Shown here in pieces: positions 53,605 to 64,000 of a DNA stretch of 64,000 nt (its first letter is position 1; every line of letters starts with the position of its first letter). A program made the translations under genes and the position numbers. A model generated the notes under the pieces. The model did not search any database, had not been told where the DNA came from, and saw nothing but the letters and a program-made list of their open reading frames with translations. The stretch is from Onchocerca volvulus (taxonomy: Eukaryota; Nematoda; Chromadorea; Rhabditida; Onchocercidae), in contig HG738139.1 of assembly GCA_000499405.2 (NCBI GenBank), positions 12,300,398-12,364,397 on the forward strand. The letters run 5' to 3'.

Positions 53605-56600
53605 ATGGCGGTATTTGTGCGAAACGATTCATGGCGTAAAACAGTTCATCCGCCATCACAACTATTGGATATTAATGATGAAAGTTTAATTAGCCGATAT
53701 GATAATATGTGGTCAGTTTTCTTGAAAAAAAGCTTCAAATAATACTTCATATTAAAATTCAAACAATATTAAATCTAATATTTCAGAAATCATTTAATAT
53801 TATATTCAATTTTATCATCTAAATGCAATCATATTATCGATGATCGAAATTACATTATCTTTTGATAACATTAATCCTTCATTTATTACTTCTTCTAAGA
53901 TTGTTTTTTTAACTGAAATCTATCATCATTTAATAGTACTGAATTATTACTACTATTTAGGTAAAATACAATCGTATGATTGATTATCAGTAAGTATATC
54001 TCTTGATAACATCAGATGCTTCGTCGGTTACTTTTATTAGGATTGATTAGGATTGATTAACTGAAATTCTTCATCATTTAATAGACTATAAAATATTACA
54101 ATAATCATTTTCGTTATCATCGATAATCGTAATCATATATATATATCTTTTGATAATATGAAATTCTCGTTCATTACCTCTAAAACTGATTTTTTTTTTT
54201 TTTTTTCAGAACTTAAACATTTCTTCACTTGTCAATATACGAACTATCTCATACAATGACAAATGAAATAGCATATTGAAAGATTAAATTGACATTGACA
54301 TGCTTTTAGCAATAAAAAAAAAACATTTCTGTCTTTTGTTAAATAAAGTCATTTCTTTGTTATTTCAATCACTAATATTCCTGCTTGCTGATTATTTACT
54401 TTTTTTTTCCGTCAACAAAAAGACACTCTTTTTATTTACAAATAAAAAAAAAAAAAAAAAAATCAACAAGTACGAAAATTGAATTCACAAGAGAAAATTT
54501 TCAAACATTTGTTCTCTCTTTTTTCCTTTTTTTTTTTTTTTTTTCTCTTTTATCAATTCGGTTGTTTGAAAAATTTGAATAAAAAAAAAAAGCAAAAGAA
54601 AGAAAACTGTCAAAATTTTGAATTTCTCTAATCCATTTAGAATCCTCATCTTTTTAAAAGTCATTTATCCTTTCGAAACATATCGTAATAAAAATGAATG
54701 TATTTATTGAGAACAAAAAGAAAAAACAAAACACATCCTTTTTCAACAACAAAAAAAAAAGCATAATTTATGTTTCAATTCGTTATTATGATTACACACC
54801 AACACACAGATGTACAGAAATATTAAGTACATTTGTTTACATATTATCATTAGTTTTTGTCGGAAAGTCTTTTATCATTTGATTTTTAAATCATAAAATG
54901 AAGGTGGTGTTATTTTCTAAAACGATTCCTTTTTTTTTTTCTGTCCATTTTATATTTATCAAATACTTTTATTTGTTTCTTCTCAATAGTAAATTTTCCA
55001 TTTTAAAAAAGATTGTTCAAATTTCTCTTTCAATGAAAAAAGAAATAATTCGAATTTTTCTTTTTTTTTCTTTTTCTATCTCGTTAGCAATTAGTATCAT
55101 ACAGCAATACAGCTTGTAAGAAATTTTAATTCTTAAATAATACACAAATATAAAAGTACATATGATAAAAATTAATAAGTTAATACTTTCATATGATAAA
55201 AGTATTAACTTGCATATTTAGGAATAACCGTATTAGGAGGTTCTATTTCAGTTCGATTGATTTGATTAATGAAGAAATTTGTTTTTTATAAGTAAATTTT
55301 ATTAAAACTGAAATTAATAAAAGAAATATAATGCTATGTTGAATGGATTTATCAGTTTGAAGACAATTTCGAAAAGTCTGATCTTTTAGATTTCTGCAAT
55401 TCAATTTTTCCATATCGTAATTTAACAGAACAAAATCGGATCTTGTAGCAATCTCGTTTCCGTTATTATCATTATCATTATCATTATCATTCTTCAGCAT
55501 CAACATAAACAAGTGATGCATTTAGCATTCAGTATTCATTAATTATTATTAGAATTCATTAATTTATTCTTTTCAAATTTTCCGAAATGCATCTCTTCCA
55601 ATGCTTCAATCAATTATTCTTTGTATTGATTTGTTTTCAATGTTCTCAAGATTCCATATATTTTCTCTTATTATTATGTTACTTTGAAGTTTATAAAAAA
55701 AATCAATTCCTGAAATTTCCAATATAAAAAAATTAATGATTTGAATTTTGTCGTAATTTATTTCTTCAGAATTTTTTTTAGGATCAAAGGTTATTCATCT
55801 TATTCATTGATTGTATTGTTTAAAAAAATTTGAAGCAAATCAGCTGTAAGCAATATATCTTTTAATCATTTTAAATGTTTCTAGGCATTTGCCGCATACG
55901 TCACCAGATTCTCCACAACGCTTTCCGTTGAGTTCTTTGGATGAATCTGGAAACAATTTTATCGAAACTAATGATCAGGTCAGTTATTGAAATTTGAAAA
56001 ATTGGATGAATAAAATATCGATTTTGTTTCATTCAACGATATCAATTGATAAAATACTTCAAAAAGAATTTATGTTGAAAACTTGAAAATCTGTCGCAAT
56101 TTTTCCATCAATATTTTTTCAAAAATTGAAAAGATAAGTAGAGATATGATGTTATCAATGATTGATAACTTCACACTTCTTTCTCCTGTTTTCAACACTA
56201 CAAAGATCTATTAATAGTGTAAAGTATCAATTTTTCTATCCAAACAACTGAAACAGATAATTCCATTAGCTATTGATTTTGAGGTAAAAATTTGTTCCCT
56301 TCAGAAGTTAAATTCCAAACATATTGCAAATTGCATAGAGCAAAATATTTTTTCAATATAAAAGAAACAAACGAATCAGAAAAAATATTACGAGATTTTT
56401 CCGAAAAATTTAAAAGATATCCTTATTACATCTTTTTCGTGCTATTCGGGAATTTTTTCATTGAATTCTTGATCGTTCGAAAGAAATTTTCTTATTAATA
56501 CTGATTATTTCCACCCAGAAAGAAATAATTTCAATTTTAAAATATAAGGACAATAGACAAAATAGCATTACTGTTATGCTCGAATAATATTAAGCGTTTT

Positions 56601-59600
56601 TAAAAAGAATGCTTTTGCATACTATAAATAGACATCAGAAATCGATAGATCGAAAAAAAAACTGAAAGAGATCATAGATCGAATTAAATATCAATTTATT
56701 TCTTCCAATTTATAAAAAAACTCTTAAATCTCGAAAAGATGATTTTTAAAGGATTACTGTTTTGGAAATGAGTGTTATTTATTTACTTTTTTTTTTTTTC
56801 ATTTTTTGTGATTCCGGTGGAATTATTTTTTGCTTTTTTACAAAATTACATTTTTTCTAACTTTAGTTTGTATGTTTTTATTACATACGAAAAAAAAAAG
56901 TGTAAATAAATTGTAATAAAAAATGTATATAATTTTTCTGAAAGAAAAATTGAAAATCTACCGCTGATTCCTTCCGGTTATGATAAAATGAATCACTTTT
57001 TTTACAAAAATTTGATTTTTTTTTTTTTTTTTTTAAACCAGCAAAGTAATATTGGTGTTAGTAACACTCAGCTGTTCAGTTAATTTTAGAAATACTTGAC
57101 ACTCATATTTTCAAAATATGATGAAATTAAGACGATCAGTAATTATGATATTGAAAATGATATTTGATACTTTTATTGACACTTTTTAAACTGATTTTTA
57201 AATAACAGATTTCAATTTTTTGATCCTTCCCTAACTAGAACATTGAATAAAATAAAATAAAATGGAAATTAAATTAGGAAACTAATTTAAGTTTAATTTT
57301 TTATTTTTTGTATTTTGAAATTAAAAGTATTTATAGATTACTTGAAAATTTAATTATTAAATTTCAACTCCTTGGAGTTCAAATTTTAAAATGTTTAAAA
57401 ATATTAATTAATTTGAATAACTAGAATTATTGCTATTAAATACTGTGACAATTTTCGATAATCAATAAGTAATTCAATTTGAAAACTGATTCCTATTAAT
57501 TCAATTAAACGGAATTATCGGATATTAAAAATATAACCGACTGACTGTAATTAATTTTTCCATAGATGGATGGTTTATTTATCTTCCTTCTATGATTGTT
57601 TACCAGATATTATGTTTCAGTTGTATTCTTTTGTCTCATTCATCATCCAACTAATCTTTGACTTTACTCAAGAATTCACCGTAAAAGACAATATTTACGG
57701 CAAAGCTGAAAAATAACAACATTGATTGTATCGTCTTGATCTCTTTTTAAATGATTTTTTCCAACCTTTGTATTCGCATCTTTTGCGTCAAAAATTTTTC
57801 GTTTCAATATTTCTTTGTGTTATAAATTCAAAATCGCAACATGCAAGTTGAAGCATTAAAAATAAAAAAAACAATTGACCATTGATTAGTTGATTTTCGC
57901 AAAGATTTCAAAAGCAATTTCGTATGAACTTCGACGGTGCATAACTTAGCCAAGTTATTTGAAAATGTTTTTGGAAATTCATGCAACTTTTGTCAAACTA
58001 ACTGACTTATTTGATCATTTTTGAAGATCTTTCGAATGATCCAAATAATTGGTTTTTTCAAATTGTGATCTCAGCAATTTACATTTGTAAAACTAAGACT
58101 TAAATAAAAAACAAAAGATTGGACTCATCAAATGACCTGGTTTGATATCTAAGATTATCCTGGATGAAAATAAAAATAGATTTATGTTAATATTTCAGGT
58201 TTTCAGTTTAGCAAATAATGGAAATTTTATCAGTGACGAGAAGACACATTTACCAAAACAGAAGCCAAAAGATTTTTTCGGACAGGTTATTCATTTAAGG
58301 TTTAATGGAAAAAATTTTGATCATATAATTCGAAATAGGCGAAAGTTGAAATTTTAATAATTTGAGAATTCTTGAAGATATTGAAAATGTTAAATTCTGA
58401 AAGCTTCGTTCCATTCAAATTTTTGTTATTATTTTTTTTTTTAAATTTCAGCTCTACTTAATTAAAATTCAAATGTTTTTCAGAAATTTGCTTTATTTAA
58501 GATATTAAAAAGTAATTTTCCTGTTTTTCGCTATTTTTGTTCATTCTAATCGTGGACCCATAAAAACATAGTGTCACTTCATAGGACTGCAAGCTTTTGA
58601 ATCAAAAAAATATTTGGTGCAGAAAAATCGAAAATTATCTTTTTCTGTTCTCCCGAAATTACAAAATTTTCTCAAATTTGTTAATTTCCAGGCGAAATAT
58701 TATTACGACAAATATAATTTGCGACGTGCGGCACCATTTATCTTATTGATCATATATTCATGGCTGGGTGCTATATTATTTTGTTGCGTAGAACAGGCAC
58801 ATGAACAAGAACTTATCAGGTTCATCATTTTGGATGATAATCTTATCATAATTTTCATATCATCATAAATTCAGGCTTATTTGATGGATAAAATCACTCT
58901 TTGTTAGAATTTTGTAATGACAATTTTAAAGTTATTTTAAATGTTAAATAGAATGACTTTTTATGAATGCATTTAGAAGAAAGGTGGAGTAGATTTGAAT
59001 GAAATTTACTCATTCATATTAATTGTCATAAATAAAAATTATCTTTGCATAAATCTCTAAAAATACTTGAAGTTCTGAATTTTCAGGAAAGAGAAAATTC
59101 TGTTAGATGATTTGAGAAATAATACATTTCAACAATTCAGGCGAATTTTCCGGAATAAAAATTCCGATATGTATCAAAATTTGATTAGTTCAAAGTAAGT
59201 AAATTTTATTTGATGAGATACTGAGCTAGAATTATTTCCTTCAATGTTTCTGCCTTTTTTCCAACATTAAGTTTTTTGTTTTGAAGATTTTTGAATTTGA
59301 AATGATTTGAGTGCTACTTTAATGTGTGAAAAACAGTTGGTACCAAAAGATGTTCATAGATTATTTCTTTATTCGTGAAATACGAATCTACCGTATACAA
59401 TTTTTTCTTTTTCCTTTTTAGAGAAATATTATTATGGTATGAAAGTCAATTAGTAAAATTAAAAATGCCAGAAGGCTTAGAATGGGATATGTGGGGAGCT
59501 CTCTTCTATGTTGGAACTATTTTTACCACCATCGGTTAGTTCGAGTAAAATTATTTATTTTTCTAAAAAAAAAAAAAAAAAATTCATAAGAGCTACGTTT

Positions 59601-62600
59601 ACTGTTTTTTGGATTACTGTTTAAATTCCAGGTTACGGTAATATAGTACCTCGAACATCAGGTGGAAGAGCATTAAGTATTGTATATGCAGTTTTTGGTA
59701 TACCTCTTGTATTGGCTATTTTAAGCAATTTTGGTAAAACGCTTACCACTTTTGTAAGCAATGCTTGGCTAAAGTAATTCTTTCAAATATTTAATTAAAT
59801 TGAAATAATTTATTAAATCAATCAAAAATTTAATTAATTTAATTATTATTATTATTATTTTTTTACTCATTTATGTTAATTTGGCTGATGAATTTGACTT
59901 AAATTCCACTTGTTTCCTTTCACTCAATTCATTGAAAGTCTTTGGTCGATTGAGAATTTTAAATCTTTTATTATTTTTAAAAAAGTAAACATTAACTCAG
60001 TGTGAGTTACATATCAAAAATGTTAGTGTAAAGGAATGAGGAGAAAAAAGAAAATAAGACAGTAAGTTTGTTTGTTGCAAATTTATGTGAATTGAAAAAT
60101 ACTTATCATTTATTCGAGAGAGATGAATAACAATTAGATGAGTTAGTCAGAAATTTACGATTGAATTTATTGCAAGCGGAAGTTTATGAAGAGGTAATAA
60201 AAAGAAAAAAAAAAAAGAAAAAAAGCGACAGGTGATTCTTGAAGTTAACGAATTGTAACTTTTAAGCATCAAGCTGTCAATTATTTTGCGAGAGATTGAT
60301 AATTTTTTCGAAGATTTTCGAAAAATTTTCCAAAAATTTTTTGTTCATTGATGAAATGCATTAAATTTTATTGAATAACTTGAAGGGAACAAAAAATTTC
60401 AACTCGAAATGATTTGTTAAAAAAAAAAAAAAAAAACACAAAGAAAATTGAATGAATGAGCATATATATGTAAAGTTCGAATAATAAAATACATCATTAA
60501 ACAGGCTTGAAAATTTACATTAAATTGTTCGATTTTTATAAACTTTTTTTTTACTAGTCATTTTGAATATAATTTTTGGTATAAATCAAAACAAAAATTT
60601 TGGTTATCGAGAAATCGCTATTGCAGATATCGAGAATGTATCAAACATTATACAAAACAACAACGTATTGCAGAAGCAATTAAACGAAAAAAATTAAGAG
60701 ATAGCAAGAAGAAGTATATGCAGTAAGGATTTTTTCAACTAAATTACTTTAAAATATAAGTTTAACTTTTTGGGTTGAAATTACCTAATATTTTATTTTT
60801 AGGTTAATATGGCGTTTTCTAAAATGTAGTAAAATAGTTTTGTTGATTGCTGTTGTTTAATTATATGTTTTGAGAATAATTATCAAAGAAATTATTTTAG
60901 ATAAAGTTTTCGTTTGATTTAACAAAAAAAATAAATAAATAAAAATGACTTAATCAACAAGTTTTCATAGGGATATGCTAAATCTTGAGGAAGGCAACAT
61001 AGAGCTGAATCATCGATTAATAAATAGTGAAGCGGAAACAAGTGAAGTTGTGGAAGATGAAAAAATGGAAAGCAGGTTTGGATAATTTTTTTAAAATCAT
61101 TCATCGATATTTTACACCATTTCAAAAACTTGTTACTTTAACATGAAACTTTTTAAACTTTTTGTTGAGATTTTGTTTTTCGCATTTAAATTCCAAGAAA
61201 CCAAATCATTATATTAGGAAATTGGAGAAAAGTTTGCTAAAATTTAATCAAAATTAGTTCAGATAAAAATTGAGCATTTTTTTGAAGATCTCATTTTAGC
61301 CTTTTTCAATTGATTGATCTCTCAGATTGTCAGATCAGTTAAAATTGATTTTTGCTAATTTCAGGACAATACCAGTTTGGCTTGCATTATTTATTTGCAT
61401 TGGTTGGATTTGTCTTTGTTCGGGTTTATTTTGTATTTGGGAAACACGCTGGTCATATTTCACTTCTCTTTATTTTTTCTTCATTTCATTATCTACCATT
61501 GGCCTTGGTTAGATCGTTTTTTTAGAGCAAATTATTATTTTTTTAATTTTTATTTTTAATTTTTTCATTTTTAACTATTTCATTTTACTACTCTATTTTT
61601 CCTCACTTTAATTATTTGTAAATTTTATTTGTACTTAATTAATAAAATTAAGCAAATTTTGTTTGTACTTAATTAATCGTAAATTTTATTTGTACTTAAT
61701 TAATAAAATTAAGTAAATTTTGTTTGTACTTAAAATTATTCCTAAAATAATCGTTCGTATCAGGTGATGTAGTGCCTGATCATCCACATATGTTAATATT
61801 GATGTTTTGGATGGTAATAATTGGTCTTTCAATTGTTTCAATGCTTGTCGGTGTAATACAAATCAAATTTGAAGAATGGCTTTATCATTTGATGATGCGA
61901 ATGCAGGCAAGAATAAATTTTGAACAATTTTGACAATTTTCGAAATCTATCGAAAAAAAAAAAAGAAAAAAATTCGATATAATAAATGTGAATGCTTTAT
62001 TGAACAGAGACATTTCTCATCATTATAGCTTTAAGCAACATTCCATGTATCATTTCATCTTTTAATTTCGATTTATTTAAAATTCAAAAAAGATATGATT
62101 ACCAGTTTTGTAGTTAAATTTTCCTAAAGAATTTGATTATTTCACTTTAAAAAAACTAAAATTGGTACTTTCCAGAAGGAATATCAACGTGCTTTGGCTT
62201 GTGGAGATCCGTTAAAACGTAATGAAATCATGCAACGATTAATGGCCAAGGAACCATGGTTTATGCGGAATATGGCAACACATTTGCTTACTGAGAAACA
62301 AACTGCTCAACTTGAACAACAGGTTAACTTTTTTTTTTTTTTTCAATTTTCAAAAATTAAAAATTATTTAGTGAAAACAGCCTTATGACATAGTCATGGA
62401 ATTTGACCCCTTTGACCTCATTTGACCTTATGGTCAAAGGGATCAAATTCCATGACTATGTCATAAGCTGATTGTTTAAATTTAAATAGACATACGAAAC
62501 TGAAAGCAACATGAAAATTGAATTCAATTTTAATTGAATTCAAGCTAAAACTTAAAGTTTGCAGTAAAATTTGGGGTTTTTCCTCAGATGCTTCATTCAA

Positions 62601-64000
62601 CAATGAACAGATCTTTCAACAAAATAGATTGGTAGGAATTTTAAGATGAAATTTGAAAATATTCAGCGTCCTTGAATAATTATTTAATGAATCATAAGCT
62701 ATAATTACAGGCTGAAACGTACGAACGATCAGTAAAAACGTTAAATAACAAGAATATTCAAACTGAAGAGAAATTCTTCGAACCATCATTTTCTGAAGAG
62801 ATTCTAAAGTTACAAGTTGGTGACTATCAATTTATTTTACTAAAAAAATTTAGAAATTAAATATCCTAAATAATAATGATAAGTTCTTTCAGGATATGGG
62901 GACAAATATTAGTTTTCCAGAAGACGTTCATCTGGAAAGGGAAAAAGAAAATGCACAATGGATGGTGAAAAATAGTGAAGACATTGGGTAATATTTTATG
63001 AGTGTTTTTTAATTGAATTAAAAAACTTCTTGACTTTAAATATTCATTGGAAAAAAATCATGAATTTTCTGGAAATCTACTTTTAATTCACTTTTTATAT
63101 TTTCCCTCCAAAATTTCAACTAAATTCATTTATTTTACTCTTATGGGTAAAATTGTATTGTCGTTAACAATATTTATAAAAACTTTTGAGTTTTTTGAAA
63201 CTTACTAAAAAGTATTTGAATTTTCTAGAAGCACTAATCCATACTCTATTATTGCTCATTAATTCAAAATTTTTTAATGATAAACTACTTTTTAACAAAT
63301 ACTTGATCTATATTTGCAGTGTGCATTCTATGTTTTGCAGAACGGATCGTTTTTCGGTAATGTCTCTAACCTCAAATGTACCAATTTCTGTACAAAACTT
63401 TGGCAGTGATGTAAATTCAGTATCTGAGGTCACATCACTTCCGATGGATCTCACGTAATTTGAAAAATTCATTTGCAATAAATATTTGTTATCTATCGTT
63501 ATAGTTTTCTTCAAATTTGAATATTTTATGTTAGTAATAAATCTTAATCGCGGTTAGCGAATTTCATTTCGTAGCAAAATTTGATAAAATTAATTATTTT
63601 TTTTAATAAAATTTCAGTACGGAAGCTGTTGATCGTAGTGTGCAAGCGCAGATATCATTAGCTGACCACGGAAAACAGATCGAGCGGTCCACTTTAAGTG
63701 GTTGCGCTGTACAAACAGATATTGCACAATTTCAAGTAGATGAAATTATGCTTAAATTACATAATTTACAGGTAAGACTTAATTTTCATATTAGATTTGT
63801 CTTTTAAATTACTGGCGAATTCGAATTAACGTCGAAAATTTTGCGAAGAACGTGTGAATTATTGCTTTTAATATTTTAAGAGTAAAATTCGTCCAAAATT
63901 AATGGATCGCAGCATGGAAACGTCATTGGAAGAGACTAATGTTTTAATCGTAAAAGGAGAAAATCCGGATGATGAAAATTCGAAGCGATTTCTTAAGTAT
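53605..64000 (+). CDS. Two-pore-domain (K2P/TWK) potassium channel, 3' end outside window
   Basis: Exons 53605-53711, 55885-55978, 58199-58285, 58692-58819, 59087-59194, 59422-59534, 59632-59773, 60627-60722 (or 60558-60722), 60971-61075, 61365-61507, 61764-61906, 62176-62322, 62711-62815, 62893-62987, 63341-63454, 63618-63771, 63881-64000+; phases agree, 667 codons so far. Leak K+ channel in the plasma membrane. Residues 1-~108 cytosolic; TM1 A-P-F-I-L-L-I-I-Y-S-W-L-G-A; first pore filter T-T-I-G-Y-G-N at 210-216; TM2 A-V-F-G-I-P-L-V-L-A-I-L-S; a long basic M2-M3 loop; TM3 W-L-A-L-F-I-C-I-G-W-I; second filter S-T-I-G-L-G-D at 370-376; TM4 M-F-W-M-V-I-I-G-L-S. The C-terminal tail is over 270 residues. 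Introns 1 and 2 are ~2.2 kb. The donor at 61907 is GC. Nematodes have dozens of twk genes; I cannot assign which. Confidence 0.93.
53820..54200. repeat. Degenerate ~145-bp tandem repeat in K2P intron 1
   Basis: ATCTyTTGATAAyAT recurs at about 53857, 53998 and 54145 (spacing 141 and 147). AACTGAAATCTATCATCATT at about 53912 recurs with changes at about 54059, followed each time by TAATAG. Roughly 2.5 diverged copies. Confidence 0.65.
61618..61735. repeat. 61-bp tandem duplication in K2P intron
   Basis: GTAAATTTTATTTGTACTTA begins at 61618 and again at 61679. Each unit also contains the near-palindrome CTTAATTAATAAAATTAAG. Confidence 0.88.
62382..62467. repeat. Long inverted repeat (36-bp arms, 14-nt loop) in K2P intron
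   Basis: The left arm 62382-62417 (CTTATGACATAGTCATGGAA...) and right arm 62432-62467 (...TTCCATGACTATGTCATAAG) are complementary with one mismatch (C versus A opposite positions in the TTTGACCCC/GGGATCAAA part). The loop is TCATTTGACCTTAT. It lies inside the intron between exons 62176-62322 and 62711-62815. It could be a small foldback element, or form a strong RNA hairpin in the pre-mRNA. Confidence 0.92.

Overview
The window is nuclear DNA of a nematode, most likely an AT-rich parasitic clade III (filarial/spirurid) species. The evidence is small exons (about 60-350 bp) separated by AT-rich introns of about 50-2200 bp, strong TTTTCAG-type 3' splice sites, several start codons lying 3-20 bp (up to about 50 bp) behind an orphan TTTCAG (as expected for spliced-leader trans-splicing), and proteins that read as clear metazoan orthologues. 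All gene models below were assembled by hand from splice-site phase and family similarity. No alignment or transcript data were available, so family names rest on remembered family sequences and exon joins are predictions. The species call is inference.

Layout. 1-686 (+): 3' end of a PDZ-domain gene. 2192-8761 (+): a 15-exon SCYL1 orthologue (pseudokinase plus HEAT repeats, Golgi/COPI traffic). 9534-9860: a minus-strand orphan exon whose tail is triplicated. 13324-16153 (+): an 8-exon secreted protein with five N-glycosylation sequons and a possible non-catalytic PDI-like fold. 19174-23907 (-): a 10-exon gene resembling the CUL4-DDB1 receptor DCAF15. 24528-24609 (+): tRNA-Ser(AGA). 25320-27937 (-): a protein with two GNAT acetyltransferase domains. 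32309-35337 (-): replication factor C subunit 3. 36975-37926 (+): RNA polymerase subunit RPB8. 38643-44348 (+): cytosolic arginyl-tRNA synthetase, 18 exons. 46597-48430 (+): an unrecognised, Ser/Asn-rich, probably disordered protein. 53605-64000 (+): a two-pore (K2P/TWK) potassium channel running off the right edge.

The genes are mostly unrelated housekeeping functions (transcription, translation, replication, trafficking), so there is no pathway cluster. RPB8 and ArgRS are on the same strand about 0.7 kb apart and could be an operon-like pair. RFC3 and RPB8 are divergent across a 1.6 kb spacer that holds a mobile-element-like repeat.

The non-coding parts hold the more unusual signals: two related MITE-like elements with terminal inverted repeats and internal or terminal perfect palindromes (about 17.2 kb and 35.8 kb), a long intronic hairpin in the K2P gene whose loop side carries nuclear-receptor half-sites as a DR4, two predicted GC-AG introns, and several degenerate tandem repeats. 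I found no CRISPR array, no prokaryotic operon, no viral gene and no convincing new multi-gene system. The closest to new biology are the palindromic repeat family and three protein genes of uncertain identity.
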